A stretch of DNA of 64,000 bases from Cyclobacteriaceae bacterium. GTDB taxonomy: Bacteria > Bacteroidota > Bacteroidia > Cytophagales > Cyclobacteriaceae. The stretch is taken from positions 1-64,000 of the forward strand of contig JAKISE010000004.1 in assembly GCA_021648745.1 (NCBI GenBank). Direction: 5' to 3'. The translations under genes and the position numbers were made by a program. The first letter of the stretch is position 1. Every line of letters begins with the position of its first letter. Positions 44,326 to 53,285 of this stretch are shown piece after piece. Under the pieces are notes generated by a model. The model saw only the letters and a list, made by a program, of their open reading frames with translations, searched no databases and was not told where the DNA came from.

Positions 44326-45030
44326 ATGTCAAAGTATTTTAAAATAAGCCAGGAGATTATAGGTCGAATACAATCTGGGGAGCTGATGCCAGGAATGCGT
44401 GTTCCTTCAGAAAATGAAATTATTGCACATTTTAAGGTAAGTTCTACTACTGCTCGGAAAGCTCTCAACGAACTTGAACAAGCTGGGTATGCATCTAAAA
44501 TAAAGGGAAAAGGCACCTTTGTGCTAGTACGTAATGTGGAAAGAACAGCATCTAAAATTCTTGGGTTTAGTAGCAATATGCGTCAAACAGGGCGCAAACC
44601 TTCAACTAAATTACTCAGTTCAAAACTTATCAAATCTGGATATTCTGCGACAATAAATGGGCGATGGTATACTATGAAAGGTCCTGTTATAAAAATCAAA
44701 AGGCTTAGATATGCAGACGGCATACCCATGATGCTAGAAGAAAGATATATTTCTTTGGAATTATGCCCGGATATAGATAAACAAGATTTGGAAGGGTCGC
44801 TTTACGATATTTATGAAGATAAGTACACATTACAAATGACAGAAATAAACCAAATGCTAAGTGCAACAGTTATTACTGACAAAAAAATAAAAAAGCTGTT
44901 CGAGTTGGAAAATGATATTCCAGCATTCTTTGTAAACGGTATTACTTTTTGCGGAAAAGAGATTATTCTGGAAATGGAAGAGTCTATTTATAGAGGTGAT
45001 CAATATCGCTTCTCAGTTAAAGCAACTTAG
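44326..45030 (+). CDS. GntR family transcriptional regulator with UTRA domain (HutC subfamily)
   Basis: 234 residues. The N-terminal winged helix has ISQEIIGRIQSGELMPGMRVPSENEI (key GELMPGMRVPSE) and TARKALNELEQAGYASKIKGKGTFV (key ALNELEQAGY). The UTRA effector domain follows from about 80: ILGFSSNMRQTGRKPSTKLLS, with PMMLEERYISLELCP and SLYDIYEDKY. Such regulators bind sugar phosphates or related metabolites. It is the first gene of the carbohydrate cluster and is the likely local regulator. It ends 38 bases before E1alpha. Confidence 0.9.
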   Translation: MSKYFKISQEIIGRIQSGELMPGMRVPSENEIIAHFKVSSTTARKALNELEQAGYASKIKGKGTFVLVRNVERTASKILGFSSNMRQTGRKPSTKLLSSKLIKSGYSATINGRWYTMKGPVIKIKRLRYADGIPMMLEERYISLELCPDIDKQDLEGSLYDIYEDKYTLQMTEINQMLSATVITDKKIKKLFELENDIPAFFVNGITFCGKEIILEMEESIYRGDQYRFSVKAT

Positions 45031-45068
45031 TAAAAGTTAAATAATTAACAATTAAATAATTAGAAGCA

Positions 45069-46028
45069 ATGTATTCTAAAGAATTCGTAACAAATGTTTA
45101 TAGAACGCTACTAACAATCAGAGTGTTCGAGACTGAGTGTATTAAGCTTTACCGTCAAGGTTTTATAAGAGGTTATTTTCACCCTTACCTGGGCGAAGAA
45201 GCAATAGCTGTTGGTGTCTGTGCAGCTCTCACGGATAAGGATTATATTACTAGCACACACCGTGGGCATGGACACTGTATTGCCAATGGAGCTAACCTTG
45301 ATAAAATGATTGCAGAGCTATTGGGCAAAAAAGATGGATATTGTAAGGGACTTGGAGGTTCAATGCATATTGCAGATACCACAAAGGGGAACCTGGGTGC
45401 AAATGGTATTGTAGGCGCAGGAATCCCGATTGGAGTTGGTGCAGCTCTAGCCACTAAAATTCGTAAAGATGATGCAGTAACTGTAACGTTTTCTTCTGAT
45501 GGAGCAGCCAATAATGGCGTATTTTCAGAGGCTCTTAATTTAGCTGCAGCGTGGGACTTGCCATTTATACTGGTATTAGAAAATAATCAATATGCTGTTT
45601 CAACACCAATCAAAGAATCAACTAGAGAAGTGGAACTAGTAAAAAGGGGAGAGAGCCTTGGCGTGAAAAGTTTTAGAATTGATGGCAATAATGTGTTTGA
45701 AGTTTATGAAACAACTAAAGAAGCAATAAGAATTTGCAAGGAAGAAAAAGGTCCTGTATTGATTGAGGCTGTTACGTTTCGCCATGGGGGGCATCATGTT
45801 AATGATCCAGGCCTTTATCTGCAGAAGGAGGAGTTGGACTATTATATGTCAAAGGATCCAGTCGAATTCGCTCGAAAATATTTGATTGACGATTTAGGTT
45901 TGAATGAGAGTGAAGTTGAAGAAATCGATTCTATTGTTAATAAGCAAATAGAAGATAGTATTGAATTTGCTAAGGAAAATGGTGAAATGAGTAGCAAAGA
46001 ATTTTTAAAATTTATTGAAAACTATTAA
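45069..46028 (+). CDS. 2-oxoacid/acetoin dehydrogenase E1 component, alpha subunit
   Basis: 319 residues. ThDP-dependent E1 alpha: GHGHCIANGANLDKMIAELLGKKDGYCKGLGGSMH (key GLGGSMHI) and the ThDP/Mg motif SSDGAANNGVFSEALNLA...LENNQYAVST at about 140-180. The usual GDG is SDG. The RHGGHHVNDPGLYL segment replaces the phosphorylation-loop region of PDH. The short length and sequence are closest to AcoA/pyruvate dehydrogenase of acetoin-type complexes. It pairs with the next gene after 2 bases. The substrate is probably a 2-oxo acid or acyloin made by the cluster. Confidence 0.88.
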   Translation: MYSKEFVTNVYRTLLTIRVFETECIKLYRQGFIRGYFHPYLGEEAIAVGVCAALTDKDYITSTHRGHGHCIANGANLDKMIAELLGKKDGYCKGLGGSMHIADTTKGNLGANGIVGAGIPIGVGAALATKIRKDDAVTVTFSSDGAANNGVFSEALNLAAAWDLPFILVLENNQYAVSTPIKESTREVELVKRGESLGVKSFRIDGNNVFEVYETTKEAIRICKEEKGPVLIEAVTFRHGGHHVNDPGLYLQKEELDYYMSKDPVEFARKYLIDDLGLNESEVEEIDSIVNKQIEDSIEFAKENGEMSSKEFLKFIENY

Positions 46029-46030
46029 CC

Positions 46031-47026
46031 ATGGAAGAAATGAAAGAATTGATGTACCGTGAAGCATTGAACCATGCTTTGCTAGAAGAAATGAGGTCTG
46101 ATGACACAGTATTTATAATGGGAGAAGGCATTGCCGAAAGAGGAGGATCCTTCAAAGTTACTGTTGATTTGTTAAAAGAGTTTGGCTCGCAGAGAGTAAT
46201 TGATACACCTATTTCAGAAGCGAGTTTTACCGGAGCCGGAGTAGGAGCAGCAATTGCAGGCATGAAGCCCGTAGTGGAAATATTATTTTCTGATTTTACC
46301 ATGCTGATTATGGATCAATTGGTGAATCAGGCAGCAAAATTTAATTTTATGACAGGTGGGGCAGGAAAAGTGCCAATGGTTCTGCGCACCCAAGGGGGTG
46401 TTGGTAATGGTCTTGCTGCTCAGCATTCGCAAAGTCTGGAAGCGATTTTTTACCATATTCCCGGGCTGAAATTAGTTATGCCTTCTACACCAAAAGATGC
46501 AAAAGGATTATTAAAGGCTGCCATCAGAGATGATAACCCCGTTATTTTTCTAGAACACAAATTACTTTATATGAATAAAGGGTTGGTGCCTGATGGAGAT
46601 TATATCATAGAATTGGGGAAAGCAGATGTAAAAAAAGAGGGTTCAGATGTTACCATAATTGCTTGGTCTAATATGTTGATTCGCTCACTTGCTGCGGCAG
46701 AAAAATTAGAAGAACAAGGCATTAGTGTTGAAGTCGTAGATCCTCGAACCTTAGTTCCTTTGGATAAGGAAACAATTCTTGAATCAGTACGAAAAACTGA
46801 ACACGTTGTCATCGTGCAAGAAGCAATTAGACGTGGTGGAATCGGGTCGGATATTGCTTCAATTATTCAGGAAGAGGCATTTGACTATTTGAATGCGCCA
46901 ATAAAAATAGTTGCAGGCTTAAATACCCCAGTGCCATTTAATTTGAATCTGGAAAAAATTGTAGTACCTCAGGAAGAAGATATAATCAGTGCAGTACAAA
47001 ATTTAGTCGGAGTATATCAAGAATAA
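46031..47026 (+). CDS. 2-oxoacid/acetoin dehydrogenase E1 component, beta subunit
   Basis: 331 residues. MGEGIAERGGSFKVT, DTPISEASFTGAGVGAAIAGMKPVVE and DFTMLIMDQLVNQAAKF lie in the N-terminal Pyr domain. LRTQGGVGNGLAAQHSQSLEAIFYHIPGLKLVMPSTPKDAKGLL (key QHSQSLEA) and FLEHKLLY follow. The transketolase C-terminal domain has VVDPRTLVPLDKETI. It forms the E1 heterotetramer with the upstream product. Confidence 0.9.
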   Translation: MEEMKELMYREALNHALLEEMRSDDTVFIMGEGIAERGGSFKVTVDLLKEFGSQRVIDTPISEASFTGAGVGAAIAGMKPVVEILFSDFTMLIMDQLVNQAAKFNFMTGGAGKVPMVLRTQGGVGNGLAAQHSQSLEAIFYHIPGLKLVMPSTPKDAKGLLKAAIRDDNPVIFLEHKLLYMNKGLVPDGDYIIELGKADVKKEGSDVTIIAWSNMLIRSLAAAEKLEEQGISVEVVDPRTLVPLDKETILESVRKTEHVVIVQEAIRRGGIGSDIASIIQEEAFDYLNAPIKIVAGLNTPVPFNLNLEKIVVPQEEDIISAVQNLVGVYQE

Positions 47027-47084
47027 CAGCTTAGGCTGATACAATGTATCAAGTGGATTCCGATACTAATATAAAAAATAAACA

Positions 47085-48302
47085 ATGGTGAAGCCAATTA
47101 ATATGCCTCAAGTGGGCCAGGATCTTGAAACAGCAATCATTTCAGAATGGTGTATAGAAGAAAATGATAAAGTTGAAAAGGGTGATGTTATTGCTGTAGT
47201 AGAGTCAGATAAAGCGTCATTTGATGTGGAAGCTTTCGAATCAGGAACCATCTTAAAACTATTATTTGATGAAGGTGATGAAGCAGCAGTTTTTAAACCT
47301 ATCGCATACTATGGTGATCCTGGCGATATAGTTGATGAAGCCCCAAATACTGAAAACTCTACTGGATTAATCTCGAAATCTACAGATTCACAGGTCGAAG
47401 TTAATGCACAAACAGAAACAATAACCAAAGCAATTCTTGCTACCCCTGTTGTAAAACGTATTGCCAAAGAGCACAACATTGATATTTTATCAGTATCCGG
47501 AAGCGGCCCAAATGGACGCATATTGAAGGAAGACATATTGAAGTTTGCTGAAATCGATTTAAATGGTTCGCAAGAAAGTAATGGAGTTTCGTCCTGTTCC
47601 CAAAGTGGAGACCAGCGTATTGAGTACTCAAAAATGCGTCAAAAAATCGCAAATCGTCTGGTAGAAAGTAAGCAGCAAATTCCACATTTCTATTTATTTA
47701 TGGATGTGGATGTTACAGAGTTGATTTTATGGAGACAGGAGAAAAACAAAGTAGTTGACAACGGAGATAAAATATCTATCAACGATATTTTGATTTTGGC
47801 AGTAGCAAAAACATTGAAAAAATTTCCTCAATTGAACACTCATGTTAGCCAATCTCACCTGGTTCTTAAAAGTGATATTAATATTGGTATAGCCGTATCT
47901 CTTGAGGATGGTTTGATAGTACCTGTGTTAGAGCATGCAGATGAAAAAGAAATTGAAAAAATTAGCGTGGAAAGCAGGGAAATTATTGAGAGTGCGAGAA
48001 AAGGTAAACTAAAATCAAATGCGCAAGGAACATTCACTATTAGTAATCTTGGCATGTACCCTATCAACAAGTTTATCCCAATTATTAATACTCCTGAGGC
48101 GGTAATACTTGGCGTTGGCAAGGCTGAAAAAAAAGTTGTTCCTACCGAGTCAGCTGGTTTCGGAGTAAAGGATATTTTAACATTAACATTAGCTTGTGAT
48201 CACCGTGCTGTCGATGGGGCTCTTGGATCTCAATTTTTGGAAGAATTAAAGAGTTGTCTGGAAAATATAGAAAGGATTGGCTTAGATAAAAAGACTAATT
48301 AA
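47085..48302 (+). CDS. 2-oxoacid dehydrogenase E2 component (dihydrolipoamide acyltransferase)
   Basis: 405 residues with three domains: a lipoyl domain (1-78) with the lipoyl lysine K43 in VESDKASFDVE; an E3-binding domain at about 114-152 (ATPVVKRIAKEHNIDI, GPNGRILKEDI); and a catalytic domain from about 190 with the active-site motif DHRAVDG (H373, D377). Only one lipoyl domain is present. No E3 lipoamide dehydrogenase gene follows, so E3 must be supplied from elsewhere in the genome. Confidence 0.92.
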   Translation: MVKPINMPQVGQDLETAIISEWCIEENDKVEKGDVIAVVESDKASFDVEAFESGTILKLLFDEGDEAAVFKPIAYYGDPGDIVDEAPNTENSTGLISKSTDSQVEVNAQTETITKAILATPVVKRIAKEHNIDILSVSGSGPNGRILKEDILKFAEIDLNGSQESNGVSSCSQSGDQRIEYSKMRQKIANRLVESKQQIPHFYLFMDVDVTELILWRQEKNKVVDNGDKISINDILILAVAKTLKKFPQLNTHVSQSHLVLKSDINIGIAVSLEDGLIVPVLEHADEKEIEKISVESREIIESARKGKLKSNAQGTFTISNLGMYPINKFIPIINTPEAVILGVGKAEKKVVPTESAGFGVKDILTLTLACDHRAVDGALGSQFLEELKSCLENIERIGLDKKTN

Positions 48303-48385
48303 AAAAAACAGGACAGCGTAATGATGTTATTATTAATGTCAACATCAATATTATTTAAATAAAAGCAGAATTAAAACTAAAAGGT

Positions 48386-49246
48386 ATGGCACGTGAAAGT
48401 ATGACTGAAATGCTTCAAAATGCTCGTGATGGGAAATACGGGGTGGCAGCGTTTAATATTCTTGATTATAGCAGCTTTAAAGTTGTGGTAGAAACGGCTA
48501 ATGAACTGGAAGCTCCTGTAATAGTGCAGACTTCAGTAAAAACTATTAATCTTTGGGGTTATGATGCAATTGCATCTTGGTACAAGGAATTGACAAAAAA
48601 TGCATCTGTTCCAGTGGCTTTACATGTAGATCACTGTACTGATTTAGAGGTTATAAAAAATTGTATTAAAGCAGGATGGTCTTCTGTAATGATAGATGCT
48701 TCTTCTAAACCATTTGAAGAAAATCTAGAAATATCAAGGAAGGTAGTTGAATTGGCTTCGGCTGCAAACGTAAGTGTTGAAGCCGAGTTGGGAGAAATTG
48801 GAGGTGTAGAAGATGACCTCATTATTGAAGAGGAGGATGCAACATTAGCTGATCCTGCAAAAGCCAAAATATTTTGCGAAGAACTTGACTTGGCTGTTTT
48901 TGCACCTGCCATTGGTACGGCTCATGGTGTGTATAGTGGAGAGCCCAAAATTGCATTTGACCGAATCGAAGAAATTGCTAAGACAACAGGCGTGCCCCTT
49001 GCTTTACATGGTGGAACAGGCCTTTCTGACGAGGTATTTAAAAAATGTATAGGAATGGGTTGTGCCAAAGTAAATATTTCAACGCAACTTAAACACACCT
49101 ATATTAATTCGTTTACAGATTTCAAAAAAGAAAACCCCAATTTATTCGAACCGGTAAAATTTATTGAATATCAGATAAAAAGATTAAAGAATGATGTAAA
49201 GGAAAATATTATTCTTTTTGGAGGTGCTGGTAAAGCCAGAACTTGA
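48386..49246 (+). CDS. Class II ketose-bisphosphate aldolase (FBA/GatY/KbaY/IolJ family)
   Basis: 286 residues. Zinc aldolase with HVDHCTDLEVIK (D82, H83), EAELGEIGGVEDD, GTAHGVYSGEP and LALHGGTGLSDEVF, which supply the catalytic Asp and zinc-binding histidines. NISTQLKH is the phosphate-binding segment. The family covers fructose-, tagatose-bisphosphate and deoxy-ketogluconate phosphate aldolases, and sequence alone does not decide. Because a PfkB kinase and isomerase lie downstream, the substrate is probably a non-standard phosphorylated ketose. Confidence 0.9.
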   Translation: MARESMTEMLQNARDGKYGVAAFNILDYSSFKVVVETANELEAPVIVQTSVKTINLWGYDAIASWYKELTKNASVPVALHVDHCTDLEVIKNCIKAGWSSVMIDASSKPFEENLEISRKVVELASAANVSVEAELGEIGGVEDDLIIEEEDATLADPAKAKIFCEELDLAVFAPAIGTAHGVYSGEPKIAFDRIEEIAKTTGVPLALHGGTGLSDEVFKKCIGMGCAKVNISTQLKHTYINSFTDFKKENPNLFEPVKFIEYQIKRLKNDVKENIILFGGAGKART

Positions 49247-49295
49247 AAACACACGAAAGTAAGTGGATAATTTTTTTGCAATTATTATATAAAAT

Positions 49296-50006
49296 ATGAA
49301 AGCACTAATATTTGATTGTGATGGTGTACTTGTAGACACCGAACGAGATGGACATCGGGTGGCTTTTAACAAGGCATTTGCCAGCAAAGCAATCAATATC
49401 GAATGGAGCGTGTCTCAATATGGAGAGTTGGTTAAAGTTGCGGGTGGAAAAGAGCGAATGAAATCTTTTTTTGACGAACACGGCTGGCCCGATAATATAG
49501 GAGACCGTGAAGAGTTTATACTAGATATGCACAAGTTAAAAACTAAGATTTTTATGGATATCATAGAATCGGGTGAACTGGCATTGAGACCAGGCATTGC
49601 CAGGGTTGTGGATGAAGCGATTAGAGAGGGGCTAAAATTAGCAGTATGTTCTACTTCAAATGAAAAAGCAGTAACCTTAATTGTTGAAAAACTTTTAGGG
49701 CCTGAAAGGCGAAAACACTTTGATACAATACTTGCAGGAGATGTGGTTTCTAGAAAGAAGCCTGACCCAGAAATATACAATTTGGTACTTCATAAATTGT
49801 CTTTAAAACCCCAGGATTGTGTTGTGATCGAGGACAGTAGAAATGGCTTTTTAGCCGCTCATTCTGCAGAAATACATTGCCTCATTACAACAAATGGCTA
49901 TACAAGCCAAGATGATTTTACTGGTGCAGATATGATTGTTCCTGAATTGGGAGACCTCCCCAATGACATAGTTACAATAAATGATTTAATAAAACTTACA
50001 ACTTAA
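49296..50006 (+). CDS. HAD-IA family hydrolase (CbbY/beta-phosphoglucomutase-like)
   Basis: 236 residues. The nucleophile motif is IFDCDGVLVDTERDGHRVAFN (D7, D9), followed by a helical cap, then VCSTSNEKAV, GDVVSRKKPDPEIYNL and VIEDSRNGFLAA. The CDGVLVDTE...R..FN pattern is CbbY-like, a sugar-phosphate phosphatase group. In this operon it could remove phosphate from an aldolase product or clear a dead-end phosphate ester. Confidence 0.87.
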   Translation: MKALIFDCDGVLVDTERDGHRVAFNKAFASKAINIEWSVSQYGELVKVAGGKERMKSFFDEHGWPDNIGDREEFILDMHKLKTKIFMDIIESGELALRPGIARVVDEAIREGLKLAVCSTSNEKAVTLIVEKLLGPERRKHFDTILAGDVVSRKKPDPEIYNLVLHKLSLKPQDCVVIEDSRNGFLAAHSAEIHCLITTNGYTSQDDFTGADMIVPELGDLPNDIVTINDLIKLTT

Positions 50007-50016
50007 TTATAATACG

Positions 50017-50661
50017 ATGAAAATATTTATAGACACTGGTGATGTCGAAGCAATCAGAAGAGCATATGATACTGGAATGGTTGATGGAGTGACCACAAAT
50101 CCAACACATATTGCTAATTCTGGCAGACCATTTAAAGAAGTAATTAAAGAAATTTGTTCAATAGTTCCAGGGCCTGTAAGTGCTGAAGCTATGGGAAGTA
50201 ATGCAGAACAACTAGTTCAGGCAGCGGAGGATATAGCTCAAATTGCTGATAACATTGTTATTAAAATTCCAATGAACGTTGAAGGATTAAAGGCCGTACC
50301 AGTATTGGAAGATAAAGGAATAAAGACAAATGTTACCATGATTTTTTCTTCAACTCAATGTGCATTGGCTATGAAAGCAGGAGCTACTTTTGTCAGCATT
50401 GTCTTGTCAAGATTAGATGCGATAGCAAATGAAAGTGACATTCTTATAGAAGATTCGATGATGATAAAAAGCAACTTTAATTTCAAATCGGAAGTCTTAG
50501 CAGCAAGCTTAAAAACTCAAAACCATGCCCTCTCATGTTTTCGTGCAGGAGCAGATATTATTACTATTCCAGAATCATTACTTTTTCAAATGTATAAACA
50601 TTCGCTTACAACTGAAGGGCTAGCCCAGTTTGAAAAGGATTGGCTAAAAGTTGCTCAATAA
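50017..50661 (+). CDS. Fructose-6-phosphate aldolase/transaldolase family protein (TalC/FSA)
   Basis: 214 residues, the short FSA/TalC length. MKIFIDTGDVEAIRRAYDTGMVDGVTTNPTHI contains the VTTNP motif. The Schiff-base lysine is K83 in VIKIPMNVEGLKAV, and SIVLSRLDAIANE is the distal loop. It is a class I aldolase acting through an imine and may cleave or transfer a dihydroxyacetone unit. Having both a class II and a class I aldolase in one operon suggests two carbon-carbon cleavage steps or alternative substrates. Confidence 0.88.
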   Translation: MKIFIDTGDVEAIRRAYDTGMVDGVTTNPTHIANSGRPFKEVIKEICSIVPGPVSAEAMGSNAEQLVQAAEDIAQIADNIVIKIPMNVEGLKAVPVLEDKGIKTNVTMIFSSTQCALAMKAGATFVSIVLSRLDAIANESDILIEDSMMIKSNFNFKSEVLAASLKTQNHALSCFRAGADIITIPESLLFQMYKHSLTTEGLAQFEKDWLKVAQ

Positions 50662-50730
50662 AGGTTCTCATTTAGGTTGCTAAATGAAGCTTACTTAATA
50701 TCGTTAAATAATAATAATAATAATCAACAA

Positions 50731-51081
50731 ATGAAAAGAAGTGCTAAAATAATCAATCGTCCTTGGGGAAGATACCTAGAATACGCAAGAAACGAACCTT
50801 GTACAGTTTGGATAGTAGAAATGAATGCCAAAGAAGAAGGCAGTCTTCAATCTCATGAGAACTTCGATGAACTTTGGACAATGCTTACAGATGGTGGAGA
50901 AGTGCAGGTTGGGGAAGAAATTTTTCAGGCTAAGGCTGGAGATGAATTTTTTATCCCAAGAGGAACTAAACACCGATTAAGTAATAAGAGTGATCAACAA
51001 CTTAGAATGTTTGAAGTGACTTACGGTGATGTGCAGGATGAAGATAAGGTAAGGTATAGTGACAAGTACGGTAGATCTTAA
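50731..51081 (+). CDS. Cupin domain protein (mannose-6-phosphate isomerase-like)
   Basis: 116 residues from the ATG at 50731 (MKRSAKIINRPWGRYLEY); the longer ORF start lies in low-complexity AAT repeats. RPWGRYLEY and LQSHENFDELWTMLTDGGEVQVG, followed by AGDEFFIPRGTKHRLSN, match the single-cupin C-terminal domain of type II phosphomannose isomerases. H, E and H metal ligands are present (HENFDE, KHRL). It could be a sugar(-phosphate) isomerase or epimerase. Confidence 0.8.
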   Translation: MKRSAKIINRPWGRYLEYARNEPCTVWIVEMNAKEEGSLQSHENFDELWTMLTDGGEVQVGEEIFQAKAGDEFFIPRGTKHRLSNKSDQQLRMFEVTYGDVQDEDKVRYSDKYGRS

Positions 51082-51117
51082 TCTACATACTTTTTACGCA
51101 AGAACAATAAAAGTATA

Positions 51118-52095
51118 ATGACAAATAGTGTAAAACCTGTATTGTGTATTGGTGACCTTGTAGCCGATATTTCTACAAGCCCTGTCTCCCAAATTCCATT
51201 GCCTGGCGAACCAATCATCACTGATAATATCTCTGTAATGCCCGGTGGAAATTCTTTAAATACTGCTGTAGCTTTATCTCGCATGGGCGATAAAGTTACA
51301 ATTGGCGGAAGTGTAGGAGACGATGTGCTTGGAAATTTATTGCTCCAAGAATTAAAAGAATTGGGCTTGGATACACGTGGCGTTAAAAACGAAAAAGATG
51401 GTTTTACAGCCTCAACAATAATTCTAAATGTAGAGAAGGAAGACAGGCGTTATATAATGAATTTAGGTGTCGGAGCCACCTTTACTGGTAAGAACGTGTT
51501 GTCATTCGATTTAATACCCGAAAATGGAGTGGTATTAGTTGGAGGGTATTTAAAACTACCGGCATGGGATGATGCTCATTTAGAAAAATTTTTAAAAGAA
51601 GCGAAAAGGAAGGGTAATAAGATCATATTAAATGTATGTATTGTAGAAAATAATAATGTTGACCCCAAAAGAGTAGTTCCATTGCTTAAATACGTAGATA
51701 TTTTTTTACCCAATGAAGATGAGGCTCGTTCTATTACTGATGAAAAAAGTATTACTCAACAGGCAGAACGGCTCCATTTAGCAGGAGCAAAAAATGTAGT
51801 GATCACAAAAGGAAATAAAGGATTATACGCTAGTGATGGAAAATCTTATATAAACATGGGCACTTTTAAGGTTACTACTGTGGATCCCTCGGGTTGTGGT
51901 GATTGCTTTACGGCAGGGCTTATTGCTGCACTTCGTAGAGGGTGGGAAATTATACCTATGCTAAAATTTGGTAGTGCAGTTGGTGCATTGAGTGCAACAG
52001 CATTAGGTTGTACTGTAGGTGTACCATTGTTTGATGAGGTTAGCCGTTTTATGGAAAGCAACAAAATAGAAATATCAGTTTCTGATGTTGTTTAA
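51118..52095 (+). CDS. PfkB family carbohydrate kinase
   Basis: 325 residues. VLCIGDLVADISTS at the N-terminus, MPGGNSLNTAVALSRMG as the sugar-binding signature, and DPSGCGDCFTAGL with the catalytic base D262 (GCGD in place of the common GAGD). The length and pattern fit ribokinase/fructokinase/IolC-type kinases. It probably phosphorylates the ketose released by the isomerase encoded next. Confidence 0.9.
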   Translation: MTNSVKPVLCIGDLVADISTSPVSQIPLPGEPIITDNISVMPGGNSLNTAVALSRMGDKVTIGGSVGDDVLGNLLLQELKELGLDTRGVKNEKDGFTASTIILNVEKEDRRYIMNLGVGATFTGKNVLSFDLIPENGVVLVGGYLKLPAWDDAHLEKFLKEAKRKGNKIILNVCIVENNNVDPKRVVPLLKYVDIFLPNEDEARSITDEKSITQQAERLHLAGAKNVVITKGNKGLYASDGKSYINMGTFKVTTVDPSGCGDCFTAGLIAALRRGWEIIPMLKFGSAVGALSATALGCTVGVPLFDEVSRFMESNKIEISVSDVV

Positions 52096-52136
52096 AATAA
52101 TACGTATGATTACCATTCTTCAATAAACAAGTACAG

Positions 52137-53201
52137 ATGAAAAAGATAAAAGGACCTGGAATATTTCTTGCACAATTTTTAAGAGACGAGCCTCCATACA
52201 ACAGCCTTTTAGATATAGGTAAATGGGTAGCCTCACTTGGATATAAAGGGGTGCAAATACCTACATGGGACCAAAGAGTATTTGATTTAAGTGCAGCGGC
52301 AGAATCAACCGATTATTGTTCAGAATTAAAGGGGAGCCTTCAAGAAATAGGACTCGAGCTGACAGAACTTTCTTCACACTTACAAGGTCAGGTGCTGGCG
52401 ATGAATAAAACGTACAAAACTTCTTTTTCGCCCTTTTACCCAAAAAAATTAAATGATAAGGAAATTGTAGACTGGGCAACAGACCAACTCAAAAAAACAA
52501 TTATAGCATCTTCTAATATGGGATTGTCTGCGATACCAGTTCTTTCTGGCGGATTTGCTTGGCATATGGTTTACCCGTGGCCACAGCAGCCAGACGGATT
52601 GATTGATGAATCTTTTGAGGAATTGTTTAAACGATGGAAGCCTATCTTAGATTTTGCCCATGAGCATGGCATTAAGATGGCTTTTGAACTCCATCCGGGT
52701 TCGGATATATTTGATGGGGCAACATTCGAAAGGTTTTTGGAAACTTCAAGCAGCCATCCAGCAATTGGTATCAATTATGACCCTAGCCACCTGATACTTC
52801 AACAACTAGATTACTGCCGTTTTATAGAATTATATGGCGAATATATAGTTTCATTTCATGTAAAAGATGCTGAATTCGTTCCAAACGGGCGAGTAGGAGT
52901 ATATGGAGGATATGAGCCATGGCACAAAAGAGCAGGGCGGTTCCGCTCCCTCGGAGATGGTCAGGTAGATTTTAAAAGAATCTTTACTTTACTAGCTGGG
53001 TTGGGCTATGAAGGGTGGGCAGTACTAGAGTGGGAGTCTTTTTTAAAGAGCCCAGAACAAGGTGCTCTTGAGGGAGCTCCGTTTATTATGAAGCATATAA
53101 TTGAAACTACCAATATCGAATTCGATGACTTTGTTGGTGCTAAAACTAACAGGAAAATTAATAGAAAAATTTTAGGAATAGATGATTTTGATACACAGTA
53201 A
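52137..53201 (+). CDS. Sugar phosphate isomerase/epimerase (TIM-barrel, AP endonuclease 2 superfamily)
   Basis: 354 residues. The four metal ligands of the family are recognisable: E in MAFELHPGSD, D in GINYDPSHL, H in VSFHVKDAEF and E in AVLEWES. GWHKRAGRFRSLGDGQVDFKRIF-like text (key RSLGDGQVDFKRI) is typical of isomerases working on keto-sugars. It lies between the kinase and the Gfo/Idh dehydrogenase, a common pairing for oxidised-sugar metabolism. Confidence 0.86.
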   Translation: MKKIKGPGIFLAQFLRDEPPYNSLLDIGKWVASLGYKGVQIPTWDQRVFDLSAAAESTDYCSELKGSLQEIGLELTELSSHLQGQVLAMNKTYKTSFSPFYPKKLNDKEIVDWATDQLKKTIIASSNMGLSAIPVLSGGFAWHMVYPWPQQPDGLIDESFEELFKRWKPILDFAHEHGIKMAFELHPGSDIFDGATFERFLETSSSHPAIGINYDPSHLILQQLDYCRFIELYGEYIVSFHVKDAEFVPNGRVGVYGGYEPWHKRAGRFRSLGDGQVDFKRIFTLLAGLGYEGWAVLEWESFLKSPEQGALEGAPFIMKHIIETTNIEFDDFVGAKTNRKINRKILGIDDFDTQ

Positions 53202-53285
53202 ATGATGCTAAAACTAATATAATTCTATGCGCTCAGAGGATGAGAATCATGGCAAACTAGTTATTGTATTTGAATAAAAAATAGA

